Below are positions 11,076-23,106 of a stretch of DNA of 64,000 nt, in pieces. Below the pieces are notes generated by a model that made no database searches, had not been told where the DNA came from, and saw only the letters and a list, made by a program, of their open reading frames with translations. The position numbers and the translations under genes were made by a program. The stretch lies in assembly GCF_907164915.1 (NCBI RefSeq), contig NW_025919569.1:62001-126000 (forward strand). The letters are read 5' to 3'. Each line of letters begins with the position of its first letter. The first letter of the stretch is position 1. The DNA comes from Impatiens glandulifera. Lineage: Eukaryota > Streptophyta > Magnoliopsida > Ericales > Balsaminaceae.

Positions 11076-11780
11076 TTAGAATCGTAGGGAATCTGAATCC
11101 ATTACACCAGCTGCAGCAACCGTTGAAAGAAGAGGGGGACAGACAAGGATGATTAGACTGTTTGGTTCATATTTCATTCGCTTTGACAGGACATTCATTT
11201 GAAAGGCGTTATGCCATTTTTCGAGATATCTTGCATGGGTCCTACGATCGATAGGTTTATCCACAGCGAAGGCAACTTCGACAAAGTTATAACCAAAATG
11301 CTTGAATAAGCTATGGGTATAATAATATGTAATACATTCAAAACCCATAAGCATGATCAGTGGCTCCTCTTATTCATCGTAGAAGATCTACATGAGCTGT
11401 TTAGTCCCATTAGCGTTTCTACAAGAATAATACTAGAGGGATCTTTGTTGCCTCTTTGCATTTTATGGGCTACCTCAATGATTCTCGAGGAGGGCTTACC
11501 ATCTATCAAAGTTAAAAAGAAAAGAGCAATTAGGATTGACATCTTAATCATAGATGATCCCAATGTAAGAGGGATCTCTCCATTTTATATCTCAATCTTG
11601 GTCCAAATCTGAAAATCGATTAATGTCTTCGCGATAATAATATCGTATGTAACTTTGGAGTATCAGTTTCCTTCCTACAAGAGTTTTACGATGGGCATTG
11701 AGTCTATGAACGACCTTAAATGTAAAACATTTTTGTTGTCCGTCATCAGAATAGCCCAAAATTATTGTATGGTTGGTCAT
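11076..11780 (-). pseudogene. Unrecognised gene, duplicate copy 1 (broken)
   Basis: Minus-strand fragments 11780-11592, 11563-11357 and 11354-11076 read as one decayed gene. It is paralogous to 12210-12975. Shared landmarks: FFLTLIDGKPSSRIIEVAH then GNKDPSSIILVETLMG in this copy, against FFLAPSSNRPPSFKILEVAY and GCKDPIVIILSETFLG in the other; and MLMGFECITYYYTHSLFKHFG then AVDKPIDRRTHARYLEKW, against MLMSLECITSYSARELFKQFG and SIDRPIDHNDFTNYFELW. This copy has lost about 60 residues between the two blocks and is frameshifted there. No signal peptide or clear membrane segment is seen. I cannot name the family. Confidence 0.5.
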
Positions 11781-12209
11781 ATAGATCTTTCACAGAGGAA
11801 GTAGGCTCTTTTAACAGGATTCCACCTTTGTTGCATCTCGATCATGAATGTGGAGTTTACTTTGAATTTTATGAACCTCATAATGGGAATGAGGGAATAT
11901 GTTTAATAATTTCAATCATTAGCGTGAAAGTTATCGATCTAGTGGACTAGTGCAACATCCGTCGGCATGGACACTGTTAGAGACTACAATTGTAGAAGAG
12001 GGAAGTATTGCAATTGTAAGAACAAAAGAAGATGCATATGTAAATAACATGACTTATAGTATAAACATCTCATAAGTGTTTTATATACTTGCTCTATGGA
12101 TCTCCGATTTTGTACAGTTCAAAATTTCGGGGTTCATAGTTTGCTAGTTGATTATACTACTACCGTCTAACTTTTGTGTTATATAACAGTGGAAAACTTG
12201 ATCTCCTCT

Positions 12210-13100
12210 TTAGGGGGAGCGAGTCCTACTATAGCAGGTAGAGGTGACGAAACCTTCACTCTCTTCTTCTTGCTGACGTCGAAACTCATCCATGATTTGA
12301 TTGAGGTAATCTTTTATGTCCTTTGAAATTCCCATCTTGACTGTATCATTCCACAGCTCAAAGTAGTTTGTGAAGTCATTGTGGTCAATGGGTCTGTCTA
12401 TGGAAACTATACAATCATGATAGAGATGCATGCAATCTCGCCCAAATTGCTTAAACAATTCTCTAGCGGAATAAGAAGTGATGCATTCAAGACTCATAAG
12501 CATAATTACTGGTTTATCATCCATTAGATAGACCATCTTCTTAATACCATACCATGGTAGAATTTCGCGTATGGAATCATTGTCATGGATGAGTATTTCT
12601 AGTTTGGAACACATGATGGGTCGGCAATGGAAGGCAATATTCATCTCATTATCGGGAAGCATGGGAGGTATATGCTCCATCTTTTCCAAGAGCCATATAT
12701 AGAGAATGATCGGAGCCCTTCTCTTGTTGAGATAGTATGTGAAGTAGGATTCATTTACCTAGAAATGTTTCAGATAGAATAATTACAATGGGATCCTTAC
12801 ATCCTCCCTTATGGTGATAAGCCACTTCCAATATTTTGAAGGATGGCGGGCGGTTGCTTGATGGGGCGAGAAAAAAGTAGACCATCATGATCGTGATGGT
12901 GAGTAGGGAGGTACTAAAATTTAGTAGAATTTCTCTATTCTTAGTGGCCAGTTTCACCCAACGTGGAATGTCCAATTATGTTCTTCCCAGAATTTTGTCG
13001 ACCATGGTCTTTTCTATACATGAACTCCTCATGGTTAAGGCGTCTAAGAGACATAGATTCTGTGTAAGGCCCTGTGTACTAAATCCCACTTTTGCTGTAT
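12210..13100 (-). pseudogene. Unrecognised gene, duplicate copy 2 (broken)
   Basis: Minus-strand fragments 12975-12751 (74 aa) and 12689-12210 (159 aa), with a possible upstream part around 13100-12976 (MSLRRLNHEEFMYRKD). The 159-residue piece is the best preserved of the cluster: EMNIAFHCRPIMCSKLEIL, WYGIKKMVYLMDDKPVIMLM, a Cys/His-bearing middle (DCMHLYHDCIVSIDRPID) and a Glu-rich end. A stop and frameshift separate the two pieces. It is a tandem paralogue of 11076-11780 in the same orientation. Function unknown; no catalytic motif that I recognise. Confidence 0.5.
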
Positions 13101-13109
13101 TTTATTTAT

Positions 13110-16100
13110 AAAATTATGATGAATACCAAAGTGAGTTTATTTGAGGAAGGTGTTTAGACCGTAGCCTCGGTAGTACCATTCAGTCTCGTGGAAATGGTGG
13201 CTCAAGAGGAAAAATTTTCATTCTCTAATAGAGACATTCTACGATCGTATAATCAACTTGACAAACATGTCGTTTGATTTTGATAAAGCAAATATACTTA
13301 CAAATGTTTATTTACTCTATTATAGATGGATGCATGTATAATAATTAAGCAAGTACAAGTTGACTTATCGAGGCTTTGTTGTTTGGGGACGTCAAACAAC
13401 AGGTAAGTAGAGTAACTAGGTTTTGTGTGCTATGGTTTAGTAAAATTTTGGTTTGGAATTTCTCCCCACCGTCACTAAGGTCGCATCCTAACAGATGTAT
13501 CAAACCTAAAAGGGAGGATCGATTTTGGGTTCCTAGTTTTTCCGCACGCAATATCTCTCGGTCATAGATCGGTATGATCGGTCTTCACGTAATTCGTAGA
13601 AGTACAAAGTTTTTATTCGATACTTCTTCACGTAATCCCAAGTGATATGCCTATTTAGATTTCTGGTAATTATTATTATAAAGTTTAGGTGCCTTTTGGA
13701 GTGATGAACCCAATTAAGGTGAACTATTATGAAGTTCTGAATGTTATAGATAAAAATTTATATAACCAAAGTTTTATTTATAAATCAAAATATTTATAAC
13801 CAACAGAGTTGCCAAGAAAGTTGTAACCCTCGGGAAATCCCTAGTCCGAATCTTAACATGTGTCATAGAACTTGGCAATACGGGGGATCGAGTGGTGGCT
13901 CGAGGTTCGATTTGTTTCAACCTTAGTTTGCGTGCCACACATCTTCTTAAAATAAAACATTTATTTTAAAAGATATTGATAATACATCGCTACTTTTAAA
14001 ATTAACTCTATAAAAATAATTAATTGTATTCAAATTTTAATAATCATGGGATCAAATGATAATTTGATTAAAATCCAATTTCAATTAATCAAACATAATT
14101 AATTTAATAAAAATATTATTTATTTAAAATAGAGTCGTCAAATCATTTTAGAAAAATCAATAAAAGGTAGGCGTACAAGTGTACTTTATACCAAAGTTTT
14201 TATAAGGGGTTCCTTTTTTGGTTATGCTTGGGAAAGGGCTTTGGCGCTATATCCTCTACTCCCGTCGTAGATGGTTTTATTTACTAAAAGTCTGGTTATT
14301 GAAAGATTTATTTATAACATTTATTTTCTTTAATTAGTAGGTCGGGGTCCTAAACAATAATAAATTTAGATTACGTAAATAATTTTACAAAATTATTTAG
14401 AAGGGCGTACATGCGATTGTGTTGATATAAGATTGAGTAAAAACCCTAAACTCTAAAAACAAATTCCATAGGAGGCCTTAGTCAAAATATTTCTTTTGGA
14501 AATATCCCAAAAATATTTAAATATCATTTTCTAACTTCTCGAGATTATTTAAAAATGGATCAGGGTTCCAAAATTAAAAACATAATTTTAGATTTTGAAA
14601 AGTGGGACCAAGCATGCTTTAGGACCAAAGTTATAGGACTTGGGTTCATTTATAACGATCTAGGCTCACTCTAGACCGAGGGTGGGCTAGATCGGGGCTC
14701 GAGACACTCGGTTAAGGAATCAGAGGGTTCAGTCCTAGGGTTTAGGAGCTTGGTCCTAAACTCAGGTTGTTCAGTCTTTGGTTTGGGAGTCTTGGTCCCA
14801 AATCTAGCTTCCTCGGTCGTGGGACCTAGGAGTCTCGATCACTGGTAAGACCTCTTAGTCTTTGTTCAAAAACATCGGTCATCGGGCTTAGTCTTGACTC
14901 AAGAACACCGATCATTGGAATCAGTCTTAGGTCAATTTTCTTGGTCCTTGGTCTCAGTCCTACTGGACTAGGTCGTCGAGGATAGAGTATTCTTCATTTG
15001 GTATGAAGAATTTAAGGTTTATAACTTTGGATAAAGATAATGAAATCATGATTTGTAAGTTGCAAATAATTCATATGGATATAGGGATCATAATCCCTAA
15101 CCCTAATCTCGATTAATCGAGCTTTAAGATCATCAATTTCTCAATCCGATTTCTAGGGCAAGAATTGAGAACTTTTGATTGAGGCCATCTCATGGCTTAA
15201 TTCTTGTTTCAACAAAAACAAGAACATCAATCAAGTTTGTAACAACTTTCAAAACTAAAATTCATTTTTTTTAATTTTAGTTGGATGAAACATGATTGGG
15301 ATGTTGATTTTATGATTTAGAAATTATCATAACATGTTTACAAACATGTTAGGCAGCTAATTAAATCAAAATTCCAGCTTAAAAGCTCAAGAACACAAAA
15401 TTCAAATTTTCTAAATTTTCAAATCAAATTTAGGTTTTTTGATTAAGGTTGAATTGATGAAATCTCTTTCAACATAAAGCTTGAAAATCATCTAGGGAAT
15501 GATTTCAACAAAAGAAAACACAAAACTGAACCCGAAATATGATCTAGCCGATCGAACTTGAAAAAATCCAATTTAAAATCACAATTTGAATTACAGATGA
15601 ACTAAAAGCTTACTAGTGATTTGAGAACACTCCAATACTTTTTAAGAAGCTTTCCCGAGCCCTAAAACGAAGCTTGGATCTTCGAAGAAGTTTCTTAAAA
15701 AACCAGTCTTTGTGATGTTTGTTCGATGGCTTTGAAGAAGAACTCTTATAGACTATTTATACTAGAGCTCAATCGATTTTATGGAAGAATTCAACTTCAA
15801 TTTAGCTTTCGAATTTCTTCTTCAACAATTTGGTTTTTTCTTAGCAACCTAGATAGAGCGTAGATTTTGACTTTAATCCTAGGGAAAATAATGAGGAGGA
15901 GGAGACGTGCACATGGGTAAAGGAATGGAGGGATAAAGTTGAAAATTGGGGGAGATAAGGTTTCTAGAGGAATCGTCGGTGTCGAACGTGGCCTCCTGCG
16001 TTTGCCCTATCCATCAGGAAAGACGAAGAAAACGATGTCGTTTCATTTAAAATGAAATATGATGTTGTCTTCCATTTGAGATCCGTCAACATTTGGGTGA

Positions 16101-16209
16101 TCAGGCAAACGGGGTTAGCATCCTCGTTATTTGATTGGGTGTGGACCCTGTCGCGCGTTGCTTGGTTACAACCGGCACGTATGGCTTCTTTCTGCTAAAT
16201 AAAAACTTG
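13110..16209. other. Gene-poor AT-rich stretch with LTR-like character
   Basis: No coding region is supported. The stretch mixes AT-rich runs (13970-14170, 15220-15480) with a degenerate repeat zone at about 14640-14990, built around ctcggtc / cttggtcct / ctcagtc words. Phrases such as tgtaaggccctgtgtac (13065) and gtaaccctcgggaaatcccta (13830) resemble the non-coding ends of Ty3/Gypsy LTRs, but no matching second LTR, PBS or coding domain is in the window. Treat as unclassified, probably retroelement-derived. Confidence 0.4.
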
Positions 16210-16214
16210 GTTAC
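16165..16214. repeat. Duplicated target segment and TSD, left side of element C
   Basis: The roughly 45-bp sequence gttacaaccggcacg...taaataaaaa at 16166-16209 recurs immediately right of element C at 29114-29158 with a few changes. The last five bases, gttac (16210-16214), are the target-site duplication matched at 29114-29118. The simplest reading is that the element landed in the second unit of a pre-existing tandem duplication. Confidence 0.75.
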
Positions 16215-17325
16215 TGTTAGGATCTAGGTCTAGCCGGTTGGTGATTAATCCAGTTGGAGATTAACACCGGAGTTTCAATATTACACAACATGTCACAAAC
16301 CCTTGAACCGAGTTCAAGTGCGGAAGTGGTTTGTTTCAGGTTGAAGCAGCACACACACTAGATGGACAGAACCGGATTTATATAAGGTCGGTTTGGAGTA
16401 TAGTGGGTCGGTTTGGGATTTAGTAAGTCAGGTTAGGTAGAATCGGTTAGAGTGCAAGGCCGGCAGAAAGTAAATAACAAGACATGTTTTTATGGATGTT
16501 CGAAGATAAAACTCCTACGTCACCCCTTCCTCTCGAAACTGCGAGAAGGATATTCACTAATGAATATTCAAACACAATCCGATCGAGACTTATTTTCTGC
16601 TCGATAACACTCGTACAATTTTAACCGAAATTGTATTCTTACTTCAAATGAACGCTTGAGCTCTAAATCTTGTAGAGAGATAAACTTGTAATTAATAATT
16701 CTTAGAGCTTGTAGTTGGTAGAACTGGTAACCGTATTTACTCCTCTTCAGCTCCTTCTTTTATAGGTGAAATGTGCCAACGGTCACATTTCATTTCCTTG
16801 AATCTGATTGGTTGAGCAGAGGTTCAGTGATTCAGACCTGGCGGTGTAGACTTCCAGTGTATAGGTCAAACCGGCTAGGTTTGTCTTTTACTTAGTATGG
16901 CAACTGTCGGTTGGACAGTTGCCTGTACCTGGAGGATTGCGTCTCTGATTTATCCTGGAGTGGAAAGATCCTGTTGGACGATCTTCTGCAGCCTGCAGAT
17001 TGTCCTCAGACTTGTATGAATAAGGTAATACTAAGATCTGTCCTTTGGTATCATCTTTAACAGATATTCAAAGTATCTATTTGCACCGGTCGGTTGTTTA
17101 GGTTAACCGGATGACTTCCGGTTTTTCATAATTTCAGGTTGACCGAATGTCCAACGATTTTGGCCTTCTTATCTGACCAGTCTTGTCTTTCTGATCGGTC
17201 AAGTTTTTGGTCGGTTGGGTTACTTGACCGGTTGAGTAACTTGACCGATTGAATTCTTTAACCGTTCCTGCACAAAAAGTTTGTTTTTGTTAAGTTCTAT
17301 TTAACCGGTCTAATTTTATCTAACA
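16215..17325 (-). repeat. 3' LTR of element C
   Basis: TGTTAGGATC...TTTTATCTAACA as seen on the plus strand, 1111 bp. It aligns with 28165-29113, but has about 190 bp (around 17050-17265) missing there and lacks about 45 bp near its start that are present there (gcggctggcggaccgggg region). A minus-strand TATAAAAGAAGG (about 16752) is the likely promoter. Many AACCGG words occur. Confidence 0.9.
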
Positions 17326-17530
17326 ATTTCTCCTTTTTGATTATTTTATTTAAAATATTCAAAACCATGTAAGAATGCAAGTATAGGCCGGTTGTTTAAA
17401 AAATTTATTTGGCCGGATTTTTGGAAACTGACTTAGATGAATTTTTCGAAAAATTTTGGAAAAATTTTGAGAAAAATTTTTGGAAAATTTTTATGTTTTT
17501 ATCTTATCAATTTCTCCCTTTTTGATTATT
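17326..17530 (-). promoter_or_regulatory. Two polypurine tracts at the 3' end of element C
   Basis: On the minus strand aatcaaaaaggagaaat (17326-17342) abuts the 3' LTR. A second copy, aatcaaaaagggagaaat followed by TGATAAGA, lies at about 17504-17530. Each copy is accompanied by the same preceding sequence (aaaatattcaaaaccatgta on the plus strand), so the end of the internal region is duplicated with a period of about 190 bp. Confidence 0.75.
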
Positions 17531-17614
17531 TTATTTAAAATATTCAAAACCATGTAAAAATGCAAATGTAGGCCGATTTCCAAAAATACTTGATATATAT
17601 ATAAAAAAATTATA

Positions 17615-20263
17615 CTAAGGTAAACATAAGTAGTATAAGTAAAGAAAGCCCCTATTTCTTCTTCTTGGGCGGTAAGTATTTTTCCAGCATTTCATCAGTT
17701 GCCTTTCCCTTGACCGCTGGAACAGGCATGGAGGAAGATCCTTGACCGCATGAGGTACCGGTGAACGGGGAAGCCGGTGGAAAGAATGATCTGATTGGAA
17801 TCGCGTCAAGACCTCGCGGTCATTTGTTCAGCGGTACGAGTTCTTCCTTGAGATCGTCATCTTCTTGCAAAACCGGGTTGCCTGGAGGGTCAACAACCGC
17901 TTCAGTAACGTTGTCTAATATCTTTGAGATTGCCGCCCTCTTGGAAGAATTCTTTCTCTTTCTTGTAACCGGACCGGATGGAGAAGCAACCGCTTTGGAC
18001 CTCTTATGAGCCTCGGCGAACTCATTGTATGCTGACTGTCGGCCGATTAGTCGAGCCGCATCTTCATTTTGCTGGATCTCTACGGCCGGTGCGATGTTTT
18101 CTAATGTTTGGAAATGTCCGGCCAGGTTCGCATCCGCCAGTGCCGTTTCCTTTTGAAGTCGGACCTGCTCGTCCAGGGCATCCTGAATCTGTTGAGCCGT
18201 GAGCTCAGTTGCTTCCTCAAGTGCCTTATCGGCATCATCTCCGCTAGCTGTTCGGTGACCGCTTTTAGATCAGCCTCGGTCTTGGCATACTTATCCTCAA
18301 GCATTGCCACTCTCTCAAGTGTAGAAATGGCATGGACACCGGATTTAGCCAGATCCCCATCAATCTTTTTCAGCCTTTGATCGGTTGTTATTTGGTTAAG
18401 TTCTGCCATACCGACCTTTTAGCTTGTAAGAGCGAGGTCGGCTTCCAACTTCCTAGTTGCGGCCTCCAATGCCATAGTTCTGTCAGTATAGTCACTGTAC
18501 GGAAGGTCGGTCATGCCGTATTTGTCCTCAACGGACGTGATCCATTCGACCGCGGTTTGTAGCTCTTTATTTGTAGACTCAATCATCTCGATGGATTTAG
18601 TCGCGGTTTCCTTTATCTTCTTTTGCCACGGCCGAATGGCGGTATTGACAAATTCCTCGATTAGATCATTGACCCGGTTTTCCGTTACAGCCGGTACCGA
18701 TTCATTGTCGGTTTGAAGAGATACCCACTAATCAGTGGGCGGTGTACCCGTCCCGAGTTCGGTGTTGTGGATTTCTTGTTCGGTAGAGGGGAGATATGCT
18801 CGTCTTCGGCCGGATTCAGACCGCCTTCATCCACAGGTGGCGATCTGGAGAAGTGCGACGCCTCCTGGTGCTCGGGTTCCGCCTCCAACCGTGCCAGCTC
18901 CTCGGTCAGTTCCTGTTCTTTGACCGCTAGCATGTCCAACACCAAGAGCTCAAATTGAGAGTCCGCTGTCCCTGGGATATGCTTTCCTTGAACGCGTTGG
19001 ATGTGTTCAGTGAGCCCTAGTTACCGGGCATGCGGTTCGACCATCCTACTTCGTCGAAGAGCGGTTAGGACGCTCTGAGCTTTTGTGAGGTTGATGACTT
19101 CCGCTTCCATCTCAACTAGCTTTTCAAATTTCCGGTCAGCAGGATGTTCTGGTAGCATATTTGTGTAGAAAATTTCCTACTGGTTCAGGGCCCATTGAAA
19201 GTAGACGTCGCTTGCCGCGTGAGCCTGCTCGTGAATTTCTTTCATGATTTGGTTGACGAGGTCATCGCCCATTTGCCGGATGTGTTCATCCCCGGTTTCC
19301 GTTTGCTCAGTCGGACCGATTTCGACATTGTCAGTTCTTGCCGATTGTTCCTCGACTATCGACTCTTTCCCTTTTCCAGTCCGATCCTCTCCGGTGTGGT
19401 GTGAAGCGGTTCGGTCAGAGCTGGATGCCGTAATTTCGGTATGGAGGGTGTCGGACTGTGGATTAGCCGTTCCGGTCGATTGCTGATCTACCTTGCTTGC
19501 GGATTTTTCTTTGGCCGGAGCCGTTTTCTTTCTAGCTTGTCTCTTCTTTCGGCCGCTTGTAGAACCGGAGACCTTCTTCTTGCCCTGTTTCTCCTCCGGT
19601 TTAAGGAATTGATGAGATTTTACGATTTTGCTGGGCAGAAGAAAAACACCGGGGCCGATGTCAGCGTTGAAATGACGCATCAGTTTGCCGAGTGGAATGG
19701 CGTATCACCATGACCGTTTGGATGTCGGATCCACCATCTCACATAAGTTCGTGAAGATTACCTTTGCCCATTTGATTTTGGTGTCGTTGACTAAATCGGC
19801 AATCATATCAATCTTTGTTCTGGTGAGGCTACCATAGTTGTCTCCTCGCGCTTGAACCTATTTAGTGAGAATCTCGCATAGCGGTCTAAATTCCGGTTTA
19901 AGTGAGGTTTTCTTACCGCTATTGGGACCTCCGTATCCGAAATATCCCAGCAAACCGCCTGGAATGTCACTTCGTCTGTGACCACCGAGAAGTCGCTCCC
20001 CTCGGTTGATAGATGTAGTACTTCAGCAACCGACTCCTTGGTCAGTTTGAACGGTTTTCCGTCTATAGTTGCGGTTATCGTCCCTTCGGTGAGGGCGACG
20101 GATTGAAAGAACTCGGTGACCGCCTCTTGATACAGACGAACGGTCCGTTCAAGAAATGTTCAAGACCGGACTCAGAGATCTGGGTTAACACCCGTTTTGC
20201 TTCCGCCGATCCATTTGCCCGAATTTCATCGAAGTCGACCTGGACGATGTGGTTGAAAAGCAC
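17615..20263 (-). pseudogene. aORF3 of element C (broken)
   Basis: Third accessory gene. The start at 20263 reads MLFNHIVQVDFDEIRANGSA, then SGLEHFLNGPFV, matching aORF3 of element B (MLQVDFNDIDEHAGDK, SGLEAFPSGPFVV). Frameshifts then break it; recognisable pieces are 19985-19803, 19680-19177 (Lys/Ser-rich: GRKKRQARKKTAPAKEK), 18945-18685, 18409-18101 (coiled-coil type: LERVAMLEDKYAKTEADLK) and an end at 17615 near PPKKKK. The gene spans about 2.6 kb, close to the 2.9 kb of the element B copy. The layout is a conserved N-terminal module plus a long, charged, poorly conserved tail. A TATAAATA box lies 125 bp upstream. Confidence 0.7.
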
Positions 20264-20387
20264 AGATTCGCGACCTATTTTAGGATGAAGAAACCGAGAC
20301 CTCGAGAGATTGAAAAGTTTGAGAGATTTGAAAGCTAGAGAGAGAAAGCCGTTTTGCGTGAGAATGAAATAAAATGGCTAATGACCG

Positions 20388-20395
20388 TATTTATA
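20388..20395 (-). promoter_or_regulatory. TATA box of aORF3, element C
   Basis: TATAAATA on the minus strand, 125 bp before the ATG at 20263. The intervening leader is rich in CTCTC and CTTTC on the coding strand, as in plant 5' leaders. Confidence 0.55.
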
Positions 20396-20784
20396 GTCTC
20401 GGGTTGGAATTTCAACCGCCGCGAACTGTCACGTCAAATTTGGGCGGGAATTTTCCCTCCAAAAGGTTTTGGGCGGCAAACGATAGGCGGGAAATTTGAG
20501 CGGGCTTTTGATGCGGTTATCTAATCGGCGATGAAGCAGTTTGTTCTGGTGATCAATTATGAAGCGGTTATCTAACCGATGATAAAACGGTTTGCGATTT
20601 TGACCGGTCATTCAACGAGGTATTTAGCGTTTTTAGCCGGTTAGTCATTTAGATAGATATTCTAATAATACGATTTTGACCCGGTTTTCAAGCTTAGAAA
20701 TTCAAATAATCATTCAATGGAAGAGAGCATAATAGAGACCGATACATGGATTGGTTTAGGGTACATAGAATACAGAGTTATAAC

Positions 20785-21485
20785 TTATGCAATAATTATT
20801 TTAGAGAGCTTGTCCTCCACCCCTTCCTCATGGAGAACATTTGATAGGTACGCCGGGGTACCCGGTCCAAGATTTGGATTATGTGCACGAAGGAGTCGGC
20901 TTATGTATGGGGCGTAGTCGAGTACTTTCTTTCTCTCGACCATGGTCTTCAGGTTATTGAAGATGACCGATGACCAGTTGATGGGAGTGTGGCTGACGAT
21001 GTAGGTCATCATGTCAAAGACTTTCCTAGAATAGTGTTGGTTCGGAGATTGGCAGATGATTGATCGATTGACGATCTCGTGAAGTAGTTGGATGTGATGG
21101 GCGAGGCGGGTTTTCAGACCGTGGTTCTCCACTGGCACTGCGGTTCCGGAGAACATTTCTGAATAGTCAATTGTCCGGGATGGGAAATCGGAAAACCCTT
21201 CAGTTGTCAGATTAAACATCCGGGCGAATGCGCTTTCGTTTAGATAAACGGTGCGGTTTTTTACCACGGGACATCGCCACTCATGGATGCATTGTTGAAG
21301 AATTCCATTACTTCTGGAATGAACATAGGTCCGGATTCTTCGAGAAAATCACGAAGGCCGGTGTCGATTAGAGATTCAAAAAGGAGTTCCTTCACTTCAA
21401 GATCCTCAACTTGGAGGATGGAGTCGAAATCAATGCACAAATAGTTTCTTAGTGTGCGGTTCAACATTCTTTCAAATTTTGCCAA
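20785..21485 (-). pseudogene. aORF2 of element C (one frameshift)
   Basis: Second accessory gene, in two overlapping pieces, 21485-21261 and 21267-20785, separated by one frameshift. It opens MAKFERMLNRTLRNYLCIDF, then the family blocks LIDTGLRDFLEESGPMFI, EVMEFFNNA, ESAFARMFNLTTEGFSDFP, HIQLLHEIVNRSII, TPINWSSVIFNNLKTMV and YISRLLRAHNPNLGPG. It is most similar in block spacing to aORF2 of element B (VEEACEFFNNG, EDQFAAFFHLPTEGFFDFP, IDWATYLFNNLK, LNLGPGVSVG). Total length is about 233 residues against 253. No membrane segment. Function unknown; a TATATATAAGG box lies 65 bp upstream. Confidence 0.8.
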
Positions 21486-21550
21486 GAGAGAGAGAGAGTT
21501 TAAGAAATTCTGATTTGTTTGAAGGTATGCTGAATTGACAAGAGGGGGTT

Positions 21551-21561
21551 CCTTATATATA
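21551..21561 (-). promoter_or_regulatory. TATA box of aORF2, element C
   Basis: TATATATAAGG on the minus strand, 65 bp before the ATG at 21485. Confidence 0.55.
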
Positions 21562-21925
21562 TTTGAGGTTGGAGAGAAAGTAGGGGCATTTAATGCTAAT
21601 ATTCCATTTTGTCTTATTTATGATGGGAATATTTATGTTTCCAAAACTCCTTGGGAAGGAGTTACTTTTGACCGGTTGCGGAGCTCGAGGTGGGGAATCT
21701 AGTTAGAAAGTAACTAAGTTTGTGTAATTTCCCATGTAGTTGGAAATTGAAAGTTACTTTTCATTAATGAAAGGGAAATACAAGAAACCGAAAGATACAT
21801 AATCTAAGCCGAAATGATCATAATGGAGTGGGATAATGATACAACCGGTACGTGCAACAAAATGACCGGTTGTAGGAAGGAGTGACTTAATTGCCGGAGG
21901 AGTTGAGGTGTCGATTCTTCCTTTA

Positions 21926-22582
21926 TCAGGCCTTCTCGAACCGCTCATAGAATGAGTCGGCAACTTCATTGGTTATGACCTAGGCTTGATTTAGTCCTTC
22001 GCCCGGACATAGTGGAACTCCGAGTTCCATGAGTAGGCAGCTGATCTGGGGGATGAGGCCAGTTTGGCGAATGCTGATCATCCAGATCAGGACATCGAAC
22101 AATACCCTGGACCAGTTGACCGACGTATCTGTTGGGATAGCGGTCATCATATTGAAAGCTGTAGCATAGTAGGTGTTGGTCACATCCTTTCCTAGAATGC
22201 CCCGACCAATGATATCACTAACCGGATGGTTTGACCGAGAGAAGCTTAAGGAAATTTCGGCCTTTAGTCCTGCCGGGACGTTCAGATCAATGATCCCTTG
22301 CTTCGGAAGATCGAAGCATCTGGCGAAGTCACTTTCCGAAAAATCAAACACGGTCCCTCCGACCCTAGATTGAATGAGTGTGTCAATGTGAGGGGTACCT
22401 CGGAAAACCCTAGCGTTATAAAAAAACTCCAGGATGGTTTCTGGGAAGATGACATGTTTGTCATCCAGAAAAGATTTTAGACCGGTATACTCAAGCGACT
22501 TGAGCATTTTAAAGATTTCATAATGCTCTGTACATTGAGCTGAATCGAAATCCACTTGAAGAATGTTTGGAAACTGAGACAT
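21926..22582 (-). CDS. aORF1 of element C (nearly intact; late amber stop)
   Basis: First accessory gene after pol. The ATG at 22582 (MSQFPNILQVDFDSAQ) is chosen because it starts the family-conserved module; an upstream in-frame extension to 22741 runs into leader sequence. It is open for 200 codons to a TAG at 21980. About 17 further in-frame codons to 21926 (VITNEVADSFYERFEKA) match the end of the element B homologue, so the stop is probably a recent point mutation. Family blocks: LEYTGLKSFLDDKHVIFPE, ILEFFYNARVFRG, FDFSESDFARCFDLPKQG, ATAFNMMTAIPTDTSVNWSR, LCPGEG. No signal peptide or transmembrane stretch. Product unknown, likely cytoplasmic or nuclear. TATATAAG lies 60 bp upstream. Confidence 0.75.
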
Positions 22583-22642
22583 TTTTGTCTTAGTGAGAGG
22601 ATAAGTTGATACTTGTGAATATTTTGTCTGATGTTTGTCTAA

Positions 22643-22650
22643 CTTATATA
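22643..22650 (-). promoter_or_regulatory. TATA box of aORF1, element C
   Basis: TATATAAG on the minus strand, 60 bp before the ATG at 22582. Confidence 0.55.
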
Positions 22651-23106
22651 TTAGTAGTGGGATGATAGTATTATCCAGTGTGTGTAGCAGGTGATAGGAT
22701 TTATTAACCATAGGATAAAATATATTGCATGAAATAAGCATGTCTACAACCTAGGATGTGCGTCATAGGCCTGGACGGTGAAAGATATCATATCTTCACG
22801 TCTTTTGAGGTATAACCATTTTTCTTTGAAAAGGTATCTTTTCAGAACAGATACATTTAAACACAGATAATTGTTCCACTTTTGTTCAGAGACCAAATAA
22901 TCCGGAGTACATTATCTCCAAACCGGTCGGTTTTCAGTCATTGGTCCTGATGCGGTTAATTAGTGTAAGCACTAAGTAACCGGTCGGTTTACTGTAACTG
23001 ATAAACAAAACGGTTCTTCAATAGGTACCTTGGTGAATTCGGATTCCAACAATTTAGGAAGAACTACCGGTTTTGTCTGTTCGAACCGAGTTTCCTTTTA
23101 GACATT

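Noticed and set aside
13376..13567. Overlapping open frames on both strands around 13.35-13.57 kb
   Set aside because: Short, mutually overlapping, no recognisable motif, and inside sequence that looks like retroelement non-coding DNA.
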